The notes under the pieces are model-generated. The model worked only from the letters and a program-made list of their open reading frames with translations, had not been told where the DNA came from and ran no database searches. DNA of 64,000 nucleotides, taken from NCBI GenBank assembly GCA_035551835.1, contig DASZMN010000084.1, positions 1 to 64,000 on the forward strand. Reading direction: 5' to 3'. Shown piece by piece: positions 48,984 to 61,115 of the stretch; position 1 is the first letter of the stretch, and the number at the start of each line of letters is the position of its first letter. Both the position numbers and the translations under genes were made by a program. This stretch comes from Bog-473 sp035551835. GTDB taxonomy: Bacteria > Actinomycetota > Acidimicrobiia > Acidimicrobiales > RAAP-2.

Positions 48984-49923
48984 ATCGGATCCTTGGATCG
49001 ACGACCGCGTACAGGATGTCCGCCATCAGATTGCCGAGGATCGTCGCGATCGTCACGACGAAGGTCACGCCGAGCAGGGTGGGTATGTCGTCGCGAAAGG
49101 CCGAATTCACGGCCAGGAGCCCCATGCCTGGATAGTTGAAGACGCTTTCGGTGATGACGGCCCCGCTGACGATCGTCCCGAGCGACAGGCCGACCAGGGT
49201 GATGATCGGGATGATCGCGTTGCGCAGACCGTGGACGAACAGGACCCGGCGCGGGGCGGCCCCCTTCGCTCGTGCCGTCCGGATGAAGTCCTCGGTCATC
49301 GTCTCCATCATCGACGAGCGCATGTACCGGCTGAACGAGGCGATGCTGATGGCGGCCAGGGTCACCACGGGGAGCACCATGGCCCGCGGGTCCGAAAGGA
49401 TCCCGAGCACGGTGTCGGCCTGCGACGCTTCGGTCGAGAAGATCGGGAGGTAGATCGCGAACCACAAGATGAGCAGCGTGCCCAGCAGGAATGCAGGCAT
49501 CGCGTACAGGACGAACGTGAAACCGGTGAGGATGTAGTCCTCGGGCTTGTTGCGCCGGACCACTTGGTAGACCCCGAGCGGGATGGCGATGATGATCGCA
49601 AGGAGGGTCGCCAGACCCACCAGCACGAGCGTCTTGGGAAGTGCCTGTCCGATTAGGGCGATGACCGTCTGGTTCTGGGTTACCGATCGTCCCAGGTTGA
49701 AATGGGCGACGTTCCAGATGTATCGGGCGAATTGGTCCCAGAGCGGCAGATTCAGACCGTTCGCCCTGTTGAACTGCGCAATGGCGATCGGCTGGGCCCG
49801 CGGGCCGAGAACGGAGCGCGCCTCACCGCCGGGAATGAGGTGGATCAGCACGAACATGATGGCGATCACCCCGATGATGACCACCACCGCCTGCAGGAGG
49901 CGGCGGACGAGGAAGCCGGTCAC
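48970..49923 (-). CDS. Peptide ABC transporter permease, DppB-like
   Basis: 317 residues with six predicted helices. The first span (LLQAVVVIIGVIAIMFVLIHLIPG) precedes the long periplasmic loop typical of DppB, and the EAA motif is FIRTARAKGAAPRRVLFVHGLRNAIIP. GTG at 49923 lies 6 nt after a TAGCAT -10 and is therefore probably leaderless and transcribed separately from the binding-protein gene upstream. Confidence 0.93.
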   Translation of the reverse strand: MTGFLVRRLLQAVVVIIGVIAIMFVLIHLIPGGEARSVLGPRAQPIAIAQFNRANGLNLPLWDQFARYIWNVAHFNLGRSVTQNQTVIALIGQALPKTLVLVGLATLLAIIIAIPLGVYQVVRRNKPEDYILTGFTFVLYAMPAFLLGTLLILWFAIYLPIFSTEASQADTVLGILSDPRAMVLPVVTLAAISIASFSRYMRSSMMETMTEDFIRTARAKGAAPRRVLFVHGLRNAIIPIITLVGLSLGTIVSGAVITESVFNYPGMGLLAVNSAFRDDIPTLLGVTFVVTIATILGNLMADILYAVVDPRIRYAKS

Positions 49924-49929
49924 GGGGCG

Positions 49930-49935
49930 ATGCTA
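49930..49935 (-). promoter_or_regulatory. -10 element of a leaderless dppB promoter
   Basis: TAGCAT on the minus strand, 6 nt before the GTG at 49923. Confidence 0.5.
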
Positions 49936-49992
49936 CGCACGCTGCACGCTGCGCACCCGTGACCGGCCCTTGTCCTTTTCAGATGATTCGTC

Positions 49993-51969
49993 CTAACTCT
50001 TTACGAAGTACCAGTACTCGGGAAAGAGGTTGGCGAACGGGTTCTGAGGTGCGACGCCTCGGAGGTTGTTCGCAATCTCGCTGATCTCGTAGTCCGCGTT
50101 GGGCTCCCAGAGCACCGGTAGCTGCTTCGAGAGGTAGTCCTCGTACTTGCTCAGGCTGACGTTGGTGTCGGTCGTCGCGGTGATCAGCGAGTCCGCGTTG
50201 CCGTTGGTGTAGTTGCTGGCGTTGGATCCCGCGTCGGTGGAGAACAGGGTCTCACCGGACGGGTAGTAGTCGGGGCTGTACTCCCAGCCGCCGCCCCACC
50301 AGCCCAACTCCTCGGTGCACGGCGTACCGCTTGCGCACGGCGGCGCATAGGTCGACACGACCGTGTGGAACGTGTTGGCCACGAGCGCTGTCTTGATGCC
50401 GATGGAGTCCCAGGCGGACTGCTCGACCTGGACGACCTGCTTCTGCCAGGCGGTGCCGCTGGCGTAGGCCATCGTGAAGTTGGCCTGGGCGCCCTTCGGG
50501 ATGCCCGCGCCACAGTCCCCCTTCGCGCTGCCGGCCTTCTGGCAGGTGTCGGTGCCGTTGGGCGTGACCTTCCAACCATGCGAGGTCAGCAGGCTCTTGG
50601 CGTGCGACGGGTTGTACGGGAACGGGTTCGACTGCTCGAACTTGTCGACGAAGTCGTTCTGGGGCAGCACGGGCACCGGGCCGTAGGTCGGCACCCCGTA
50701 CCCCTTCAGGAACTTCGAGATCATCGTCGGCTGGTCGACCATGCTCTGCATCGCCTGACGGAAGTACGCCTGCTTCAAGATCGCGCCGGCGTTGCCACCG
50801 TCACCCGTCGACTCGAACTTCGGGACCGCGTAGTTGAACCCGAAGAGGATCCACGGCGTGAGGTAGAACTTCGAGAGGCGCGGATTGTTCTTCCCCCCCG
50901 AGGTGGCGTTGCTGGCCGCGCTGGTGACGTCTTGTTGCGGAAGGTAGCCGTCGTCGAGCGCACCGCCCACCAGGGCGTTGAACTCTGCGTCATCGGTCGT
51001 GAACGGCAGCTCCTGCACCTTCACGGTCGCTTTCTGCGGGCCGCTGTACGAGGTGTTCGGCACGAGGAGCACCTGACCCGACGGGCTGAACGAGCCGCCC
51101 TTGGAGGCTGCGATCGTGTACGGGCCGTCGACGATCCCCCATGTCGGGTTCGTGGCGTAACTCGTGAGGTCCGAAGCGAGGCCCGTCAGGTACGTCCACA
51201 CCTTGGCGCACGCGGCGTCGGTGGATGCCGCTCCGTAGGCGCCTGTCGAGCACCCGCCCGAGCCGGCCGCGGCACCTGCTGCCGTCACGTCCCAGGCCGC
51301 AGGGAACGGGGTGATCTGCCCGAATTCGTTGTATGTCATCCAGGTCGGGTCAACGGACTTGGTGAAGTCGAAGGTCAGCGAGCTCGGGCTGTTGACCGTG
51401 ACGCTCTTTACGTTGTCGGGGAAGTATCCCGGCACGTAGTCGAACCAGTTCGCCGATTCAGAGTGCAGCATGTTCATGAAGAAGAGCACGTCGTTGGCCG
51501 TGACGGTCTCGCCGTCGGACCACTTGTAGGTCTTCAGGCCGATCGTGGCACCGGTATCACCGCTCGCGTACTGCGGCAGAGAGGCCAGCGACAGCGTGGG
51601 GTTGAGCGTCGGCGAGTTCTTCTGTGGGGACCCGAACATGTAGAGCGGGCGGTACATCATGTATTGGAACTGGCTGATGTTGCTGACGCTGCTCTCCTGC
51701 GGGCTCATGAACGGGAAGATGTAGGTCGGAGGCGTCGAAGGGGGCTCGGCCCAGCGGACCGTGCCGCCGGCGACCTTCGTCCCACCGGTCGGGATGCTGC
51801 TGGCGCCGGCCGTCGTGCCACCCGTGCTCACGAGCATCAGGGCCATCGTCGTGAAGGTGACTCCCGCCACTCCCAGAGTCCGGACTATCCGCATCGCCCG
51901 GCCCTTCTTCGGAAGGGTGTCCGAAAGTGGCTCAGACGGGCGAAAGCTGCGCTTCCCCTGCAGTCCCAT
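49993..51969 (-). CDS. Peptide ABC transporter substrate-binding protein (SBP family 5)
   Basis: 658-residue extracytoplasmic receptor of the DppA/OppA class. The N-terminus carries a basic stretch, then MRIVRTLGVAGVTFTTMALML as signal-peptide core with a likely signal peptidase I site near TAGA-SS; no lipobox Cys is evident, which is unusual for a Gram-positive binding protein. Body segments such as YKWSDGETVTANDVLFFMN are family-typical. ATG at 51969 has a GGGAG ribosome-binding site; an ATG at 51894 starts exactly at the signal peptide and is a credible alternative. Feeds the DppBC permeases downstream. Confidence 0.9.
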   Translation of the reverse strand: MGLQGKRSFRPSEPLSDTLPKKGRAMRIVRTLGVAGVTFTTMALMLVSTGGTTAGASSIPTGGTKVAGGTVRWAEPPSTPPTYIFPFMSPQESSVSNISQFQYMMYRPLYMFGSPQKNSPTLNPTLSLASLPQYASGDTGATIGLKTYKWSDGETVTANDVLFFMNMLHSESANWFDYVPGYFPDNVKSVTVNSPSSLTFDFTKSVDPTWMTYNEFGQITPFPAAWDVTAAGAAAGSGGCSTGAYGAASTDAACAKVWTYLTGLASDLTSYATNPTWGIVDGPYTIAASKGGSFSPSGQVLLVPNTSYSGPQKATVKVQELPFTTDDAEFNALVGGALDDGYLPQQDVTSAASNATSGGKNNPRLSKFYLTPWILFGFNYAVPKFESTGDGGNAGAILKQAYFRQAMQSMVDQPTMISKFLKGYGVPTYGPVPVLPQNDFVDKFEQSNPFPYNPSHAKSLLTSHGWKVTPNGTDTCQKAGSAKGDCGAGIPKGAQANFTMAYASGTAWQKQVVQVEQSAWDSIGIKTALVANTFHTVVSTYAPPCASGTPCTEELGWWGGGWEYSPDYYPSGETLFSTDAGSNASNYTNGNADSLITATTDTNVSLSKYEDYLSKQLPVLWEPNADYEISEIANNLRGVAPQNPFANLFPEYWYFVKS

Positions 51970-52268
51970 AACACTCCCTTTTTCTGCCGGCTGCCCCGGT
52001 GACGGCCGGTACCCACCTTCCCCACACCCCCTCGGGGTGGGCGGAAGATGTCGTAAACGTAACCTAACTGCCACATTCTGGATAGGGCAGCTGCTGAGAA
52101 ATTCTGCAAGAACGCGGCGAGGAGAGGTCCGAATCGGTGCATCGCGACGCCTCGCACACGATTTCCGCGTCATAGGGGTTGTCTGGCGCAGTGAACAGTA
52201 CCTGTGCCCCGGCTGTGAGCCGACTGCGTGCTCTGTGACGCCCGCCAATTAGCATTCGGTGTGAGGCG
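51970..52268. promoter_or_regulatory. Intergenic region between the binding-protein gene and the DMT transporter
   Basis: 299 bases, no gene seen. On the minus strand, overlapping -10-like hexamers TAGGTT (52061-52066) and TACGTT (52056-52061) would give a leader of about 75 nt for the binding-protein gene, and that leader contains a CACCCC-CTC-GGGGTG hairpin (52025-52039). On the plus strand, TAGCAT (52250-52255) lies 13 nt before the DMT gene ATG. Confidence 0.45.
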
Positions 52269-53207
52269 ATGGTCTATGTCCTTGCAGTAGCTGCGGCACT
52301 TTCGAACGCGCTCACCAGCGTGTTCCAGCGCATGGGCGTCGAGGACGCCCCTGAGGAATCCACCATGCGCCTGAGCCTCTTGACGCACGCACTGCGTCGC
52401 GGCGTGTGGCTCCTGGGCTTCGGCTTCATGATCTGCTCGTTCCTGCTGCAGTCGTTCGCCCTGCACATCGGCCGCCTCTCGGTTGTCCAGCCGATCCTCA
52501 CCATGGAGCTCTTGTTCCTCGTCTTCATCCTCGGCACCTACTTCCGCTTCTCCATCTCAATCCGTGAGTGGGTCGGCGCCTCCGCCATCGCCTTCGGGCT
52601 CTCGGGTTTCCTCTACTTCGCCGCGCCCGGTGGCGGCGAAGAGGTGCCGACCAACCTGGGTTGGATCGTGGTCGGCGGCGCCAGCCTGTGCCTGATCGTG
52701 GTCACCGTGATCGCCACCCGGTGGGGGCCACGTTGGTGGAAGGCGGCGATGTTCGGGAGCTCGGCCGCCATCGCCTTCGCCTTCACGGCCGCCCTCATCA
52801 AGACGGTCAGCAACTTCGCCGCCAACGACTGGGTGACCATGTTCGGCCACTGGCAGACCTACGCCGTCGCCGTCTTCGGGCTGCTGGGGCTCTTCCTCAC
52901 CCAGAACGCCTTCCACGCGGGTCCGCTGGCCGCATCGCAATCGACCCTCGTCCTGGTCGACCCGCTCGTCAGTATCTGCCTGGGCATCGCGCTCTACGGC
53001 GACAGCCTGCGGACCTCGGGTCCCTACGGGCCGCTCGAGGCGCTCTCGCTGCTGGTCATGTTCATGGGTGCGGTCTTCCTCTCCAACTCGCCGCTCATCA
53101 CCGGCATGAAGAGCGAGGGCAAGGGGGTCGAGTACGAGGAGATGCTCTCGCGCCGACTCAAGCACCCCCATGGCGCCCAGCACGCCGGCCCCCAACCGCT
53201 GACCTGA
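52269..53207 (+). CDS. DMT-superfamily (EamA/NIPA-like) membrane transporter
   Basis: 312 residues with nine or ten hydrophobic helices arranged as two related halves; the conserved helix-end motifs RLSVVQPILTMELLFLVF (about 70-87) and GPLAASQSTLVLVDPLVSICLGI (about 218-240) are those of drug/metabolite transporters. The C-terminal about 35 residues are charged and cytoplasmic. Substrate unknown; NIPA-like relatives carry Mg2+. A short-leader start is suggested by TAGCAT 13 nt upstream. Confidence 0.85.
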   Translation: MVYVLAVAAALSNALTSVFQRMGVEDAPEESTMRLSLLTHALRRGVWLLGFGFMICSFLLQSFALHIGRLSVVQPILTMELLFLVFILGTYFRFSISIREWVGASAIAFGLSGFLYFAAPGGGEEVPTNLGWIVVGGASLCLIVVTVIATRWGPRWWKAAMFGSSAAIAFAFTAALIKTVSNFAANDWVTMFGHWQTYAVAVFGLLGLFLTQNAFHAGPLAASQSTLVLVDPLVSICLGIALYGDSLRTSGPYGPLEALSLLVMFMGAVFLSNSPLITGMKSEGKGVEYEEMLSRRLKHPHGAQHAGPQPLT

Positions 53208-53223
53208 CGCGACCTGACGGCTC

Positions 53224-54033
53224 CTACAGAGTCGTGGTCGCCGCCCGCTCGATCACCAGCCGCGTCATCGCCGCGAAGTGGTCCGGGTGTGAGAGGTGTG
53301 CGCCGTGCTGCGCTCCCTCGATCTCATAGACGACCCCGCCGGGAACATTGGCACCCAGCCACTCGACGGTGCGGCGGTGATGCGGGCGCGACGTCGGCCC
53401 ACCCATCCCGAACACCGAGGGCATCGACAGCGCCGTCACGTCGAAGGGCGCGCCCTCGGCGTGCAGGCTGCGGAAGTCGGCCACCAGGGCCGGCCCGTCG
53501 GCCCGCCGCGCCGCCTTGCCCTCGTCGGTCAGGCGGGCCCACGCCCCCGGGCTCATCATCCGGGAGAAGAAGCGCTCGGCCTCCTCGCCCGGGTCGTCCA
53601 CCACCCCGGCGCCCCACCGCGGACCCGCCGCCGACCCCGTCCCGTCCCTTCGAAACCCCAACCACGGCATCGGCGGCTCGAACGCCCCGATCGCGTCGAA
53701 CAGCGACGGCTCGGCCAGCGCCGCCCCGATCACGACGTCGCCGCCCAGGCTGTGCCCGACGCACGCGAGCGGCCCGGGACCCGTCCCGGCACGAGCCTCC
53801 TCCATCACGGCCAACAGGTCCTCGATATGCCCACCCAAGTCCACCACGCCCCCGCCGCGCGAGCCCTGGTAGCCGCGCCGGTCGTACGCAACGGCCGTCA
53901 CGTCGGGGAGGCGCCGCATCACCCGCCGGAAGCTCTCACCCCGGTCGAGCGAGCCGTGCACGAAGACGACCGTCGCCGCCCCGTCGCCCGTCGCCGGCCG
54001 GGACGTGACATGGAGGGCGACCGGGTAGCTCAT
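53224..54033 (-). CDS. Alpha/beta hydrolase
   Basis: 269-residue alpha/beta-hydrolase-fold enzyme. Oxyanion-region motif VVFVHGSLDRGESF (about 23-36), nucleophile elbow GHSLGGDVV with Ser, and the catalytic His likely in EGAQHGAHLSHPDHF near the C-terminus. ATG at 54033 (MSYPVALHVTSRP) was chosen rather than a longer upstream frame; TAGCGT is 13 nt before it. Substrate unknown. Divergent from kgd. Confidence 0.85.
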   Translation of the reverse strand: MSYPVALHVTSRPATGDGAATVVFVHGSLDRGESFRRVMRRLPDVTAVAYDRRGYQGSRGGGVVDLGGHIEDLLAVMEEARAGTGPGPLACVGHSLGGDVVIGAALAEPSLFDAIGAFEPPMPWLGFRRDGTGSAAGPRWGAGVVDDPGEEAERFFSRMMSPGAWARLTDEGKAARRADGPALVADFRSLHAEGAPFDVTALSMPSVFGMGGPTSRPHHRRTVEWLGANVPGGVVYEIEGAQHGAHLSHPDHFAAMTRLVIERAATTTL

Positions 54034-54084
54034 GAGCGCAGGCCAGACGCTACCAACCCGCCTCGCACCCCTGACCTCCGCCGG

Positions 54085-54090
54085 TAGAGT
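54085..54090 (+). promoter_or_regulatory. -10 element of a leaderless kgd promoter
   Basis: TAGAGT, 6 nt before the GTG at 54097. Confidence 0.5.
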
Positions 54091-54096
54091 CGGCTC

Positions 54097-57781
<3,685 letters not shown>

Positions 57782-57795
<14 letters not shown>

Positions 57796-59287
57796 ACAAC
57801 ACCATGTCGTCGTGGACGGGTCGAACCTGGCCACCGAAGGCAGAAGCTCTCCGAGCCTGAAGCAGCTCGACGAGGCCGTCCGCGCCTATGCGTCCGAGGA
57901 CCCCGACGCCAACATCATCGTGGTGGTCGACGCCACCTTCGAGCACCGCGTGTCGGAAGCAGAACGCGACGAGGTGCGCACGGCGATGCTCAACGGAGAG
58001 ATCATCTCTCCTCCCGCCGGCGCCATTGGACGCGGCGACGCCTTCGTGCTGCGCATTGCCGAACGGACCGGAGCCACCGTGCTCTCGAACGACTCGTTCC
58101 AGGAGTTCCACGGCGAGCACCCGTGGCTCTTCGAAGACGGCCGGCTGATCGGCGGCAAGCCGGTGCCCGGCGTCGGGTGGATCTTCACGCCGCGCCTTCC
58201 GATCCGCGGACCGAAGAGCCGGGCGGCCACGGCCGAAGCCAAGGCCAAGAACGGGGACCACGCCTCGGCCCCGGCCAAGGCCGCCGAGCTGGCGCGAGCG
58301 GCGAAGAAGGCGGCCAAGCGGTCGGCCAAATCGAAGAAGGCATCGAAGAAGGTGGCACCCGGCGTCGACACCTCCTGGCCCATCACTCCGACCGCACCCC
58401 CGCCGGGACGGGCAAAGGTCGATCCCGTCGTCTCGAGCGCGATCGAAGAGGCGTTGGAGGAGGTGTTGCATCCTGCGGCGCCCGAGAAGCCACGCGGCTC
58501 GACCCGCCGGGAGGCCGCGGCCAAGAAGGCATCGCCCCAGAAGAGCGCCAAGACCAAGAAGGACGCGTCGGGTGGCAAGGGCCGCGACGGCAAGGGGTCG
58601 CACGCCAAGGGCGAAGCGTCGGCCGACGGGCAGCCCGACGAGTCCAAGCAGCGAAAGAAGCCTTCGGCGCCGCCCCCGGCCGTCAACGAACCGCTCGACT
58701 TCATCAATTTCGTGGCCGCCTTCACGGTCGGGACCACGATCCACGGCGAGGTCGTGTCCTTCACGTCGCACGGTGCGATGGTCGATGTGCCCCTCCCCGG
58801 CGGCGGGGTCTTGCACTGCTACATCCCGCTGAGCGCGATGGGGACGCCGCCTCCGACCAAGGCGCGCCAGGTGCTCAAGAAGGGCGAGGTGCGCCCGTTC
58901 GTCCTGGCCGGGCTCGATCCGCAGCGCCGGGTGGCCGAGCTCGCCCTGCCCCGGTCCGAGCAGTCGAAGAAGAAGGGTGCCGAGACGACGGCCGAATCGC
59001 CGCAACCCGCCCCCGTCAAGAAGTCGGCCAAGAAGGCGAAGAAGGCCCCGGCACGCGACCTGGCCGGGGCCCAGAAGGCCGGAGCGCCCGCGAAGAAGGC
59101 GGCCAAGAAGCAGACGAAGGCGGGTGCCCCAGCCGAGAAGGCGCCCGCCCGTCCGGCTCCCGCCAAGAAGGCGGCGAAGTCGAAGAAGGCCGGCAAGGTC
59201 GCCACCGCCAAGGCGCCGGCCAAGAAGGCCGCGAAGACGGCCACCAAAGCGAAGAAGGCCCCCGCCAAGAAGGCGGCCCAGGGGTGA
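57782..59287 (+). CDS. NYN/Zc3h12a-like ribonuclease fused to an S1-like domain and basic tails
   Basis: 501 residues with an unusual layout. Residues about 5-140 resemble a NYN/Zc3h12a-type PIN-fold RNase: VVVDGSNLA with D12, VVVDATFEHR with D50, GRGDAFVLRIAERTGATVLSNDSF with D86 and D104. A long Lys/Ala/Ser-rich disordered linker (about 150-290) contains H1-like KKAAKRSAKSKK blocks. Residues about 300-372 (GTTIHGEVVSFTSHGAMVDVPLPGGG...AELALP) look like an S1 RNA-binding fold, and a second Lys/Ala-rich tail (about 385-501) ends the protein. Probably an RNA-processing nuclease; unproven. Overlaps kgd. Confidence 0.7.
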
Positions 59288-59309
59288 GCGTGAAGTCGCG
59301 GCCTCTCGA

Positions 59310-59315
59310 TACCCT
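59310..59315 (+). promoter_or_regulatory. -10 element of the FabZ-like gene
   Basis: TACCCT, 6 nt before the ATG at 59322. Confidence 0.45.
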
Positions 59316-59321
59316 CAATCG

Positions 59322-59765
59322 ATGAGCACGCCGCCGCGCCCCGGGGAGGTGCTGCCACACCGGCCACCGTTCCTCTTCGTCTCCGAGGTGACAGCGGTCG
59401 AGCCCGGCGTGTCGGCGCACGGCTACTGGGAGCTGACGGGGGAGGAGCAGTTCTTCGCCGGCCATTTTCCCGGGCGACCGACGCTCCCCGGCGTGCTGAT
59501 GGTCGAGTCCCTCGCGCAGCTGGGAGGTATCGCCGTGCTCCTCGACGCGCGCTACACCGGCAAGCTGCCGCTCTTCGGCGGAATCGAACGAGCGCGCTTT
59601 CGCCGCCAGGTCGTTCCGGGCGACAAGCTCGAGCTCGAGGTCACCATGGACCGCCTGTCCGCCCGCGCCGGCAAGGGACACGGCAGGGCGGCGGTTGCCG
59701 GCCAGACCGCGTGCGAGGCGGACCTGCTTTTCGTGATCGTGGACGGCGCGGAGAGTGCCGGCTGA
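59322..59765 (+). CDS. fabZ: 3-hydroxyacyl-ACP dehydratase, FabZ-like
   Basis: 147-residue hotdog enzyme that dehydrates 3-hydroxyacyl-ACP in fatty acid synthesis. Start region VLPHRPPFLFVSEV, catalytic His in GHFPGRPTLPGVL, catalytic Glu in MVESLAQLGG, and the FGGIERARFRRQVVPGDKLELEV strand are all typical. A Gly/Ala insertion near the C-terminus is minor. ATG at 59322 is 6 nt after a -10. The stop overlaps the next start by 1 nt (TGATG). Confidence 0.92.
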   Translation: MSTPPRPGEVLPHRPPFLFVSEVTAVEPGVSAHGYWELTGEEQFFAGHFPGRPTLPGVLMVESLAQLGGIAVLLDARYTGKLPLFGGIERARFRRQVVPGDKLELEVTMDRLSARAGKGHGRAAVAGQTACEADLLFVIVDGAESAG

Positions 59766-60535
59766 TGCGGCTCGCCACGTGGAACGTGAACTCGCTCGCG
59801 GCGCGACTGCCCAGGGTCACCGAGTGGATCGAGGCGAACCAGCCGGACGTGCTCTGCATGCAGGAGACCAAGCTGGCCGACGACAAGTTCCCGGAGAAAG
59901 AGTTCGCCGAGCTGGGATACGAGGCGGTGCACAACGGCGACGGTCGTTGGAACGGGGTCGCCATCGCGAGCAAGGTCGGGATCGACGACGTGACCCGGGG
60001 GTTCGGCACTGCGGACGACGAGCACGGCCGGCGAGTTATCTCTGCCATGTGCGCGGGCACGAGGGTGTTCTCGGTTTACGTACCCAACGGACGGTCCCTC
60101 GACAACGAGTTCTACGCGGTCAAGTTGGCCTGGCTGGCGCAACTGCGTACCACGCTCGATCAGGCGTGTCCGCCGGGATCGTCGGTGGCCCTCGTCGGCG
60201 ACTTCAACGTGGCACCCGACGACGGCGACGTGTGGGACCCGGCCGCCTATGTTGGCGCCACCCACGTCAGCGAGCCCGAGCGCGCGGCGCTGCGAAAGAT
60301 CGAGGCCTGGGGCCTCGACGACGTCTTCCGCCGCTTCAACGAGCCCGGGACCTTCACGTGGTGGGACTACCGGGCGGGTGACTTTCACAACGGCAAGGGC
60401 ATGCGCATTGATCTGGTGCTGGTGAGCGACGATCTGGTCGAGCGCGCGACGGGCGCCTACCGCGATCGTGACGCTCGCAAGGGAAAGAAACCCTCCGACC
60501 ATGCACCCGTCGTCGTCGACTTCGCCTCGTCCTGA
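59765..60535 (+). CDS. xthA: Exodeoxyribonuclease III
   Basis: Class II AP endonuclease and 3'-5' exonuclease of base excision repair. The 256-residue protein begins MRLATWNVNSLAARLPRV, with metal/active-site motifs MQETKL, VPNGRSLDNEFYAVKLAWL, GDFNVAPDDGDVWDP and the catalytic SDHAPVVVDF at the end. The ATG at 59765 shares its A with the stop of the FabZ-like gene, so translation is coupled. The message ends in the long hairpin at 60535-60594. Confidence 0.95.
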   Translation: MRLATWNVNSLAARLPRVTEWIEANQPDVLCMQETKLADDKFPEKEFAELGYEAVHNGDGRWNGVAIASKVGIDDVTRGFGTADDEHGRRVISAMCAGTRVFSVYVPNGRSLDNEFYAVKLAWLAQLRTTLDQACPPGSSVALVGDFNVAPDDGDVWDPAAYVGATHVSEPERAALRKIEAWGLDDVFRRFNEPGTFTWWDYRAGDFHNGKGMRIDLVLVSDDLVERATGAYRDRDARKGKKPSDHAPVVVDFASS

Positions 60536-60594
60536 TCGGGTGCTTGGCCGTCGCCAAGGTCAGCGCCGAAGCGCTGACCGGCCAAGCACCCGAT
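60535..60594. terminator. Two-tier hairpin, bidirectional terminator
   Basis: Outer arms ATCGGGTGCTTGGCC (60535-60549) and GGCCAAGCACCCGAT (60580-60594) pair perfectly over 15 bp. Inside them GGTCAGCGC (60558-60566) and GCGCTGACC (60571-60579) form a 9-bp stem capped by CGAA; eight unpaired bases (60550-60557) sit on the 5' side only. It starts at the xthA stop codon and ends 9 nt before the stop of the convergent gene, so it probably terminates both. No T-tract. Confidence 0.8.
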
Positions 60595-60603
60595 ATGCAG
60601 GAG

Positions 60604-60936
60604 TTAGCGCAGGTCCAACAGCACGTCGCGTACGGACATGCCGTCACACATGCGGATGATCTCGTTGAGGTCGTCGGGCGTCATTGCGCCTTGGACTTCG
60701 GTCCACGTCCGAGCGCCGTCCCTCGCGTAGCGGAGGAAGATTTCCCAAATGGAGAGCCGCTGCCGCATCCGCTCCACCTCGAACTCAAGTGAGGCGTAGT
60801 CGATCGGCGCGCACGCAGAGAAGTCCGCGTCTTCGACGACGTCACGGGGCGCTTCGAGCACGGCGCTACGCAGAGACGCGAGACCCTTGTCGAACCGCTC
60901 AGCGCTGAAGCTCGTGTCCTCAGCTTCCGTCTGCAT
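60604..60936 (-). CDS. Small protein of unknown function
   Basis: 110 residues, acidic N-terminus (MQTEAEDTSFSAERFDKGL), predicted mainly helical, with WEIFLRYARDGARTWTEVQG and a C-terminal DLNEIIRMCDGMSVRDVLLDL. ATG at 60936 has a GAGAGGG ribosome-binding site. Codon use is a little less GC-biased than its neighbours, and it stands alone between a terminator and a non-coding gap (60937-61115, where I see nothing definite), so it could be acquired. No family recognised. Confidence 0.55.
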   Translation of the reverse strand: MQTEAEDTSFSAERFDKGLASLRSAVLEAPRDVVEDADFSACAPIDYASLEFEVERMRQRLSIWEIFLRYARDGARTWTEVQGAMTPDDLNEIIRMCDGMSVRDVLLDLR

Positions 60937-61115
60937 CTCGTGCCCTCTCGGATGATCGCCGGTGGATGTACGAAGAACACCGTCGACGGTCGCATATTGA
61001 CACGCCGCTCGGGAATCCTTTAGAGCCGTTCTGCCCTATTCGGATCGTGCACCAGGGGATTGTGCGTAGCTTGTCGGATCCCCCCCAAAGAGGGCACCCT
61101 CATCTGAAGGTGGAT

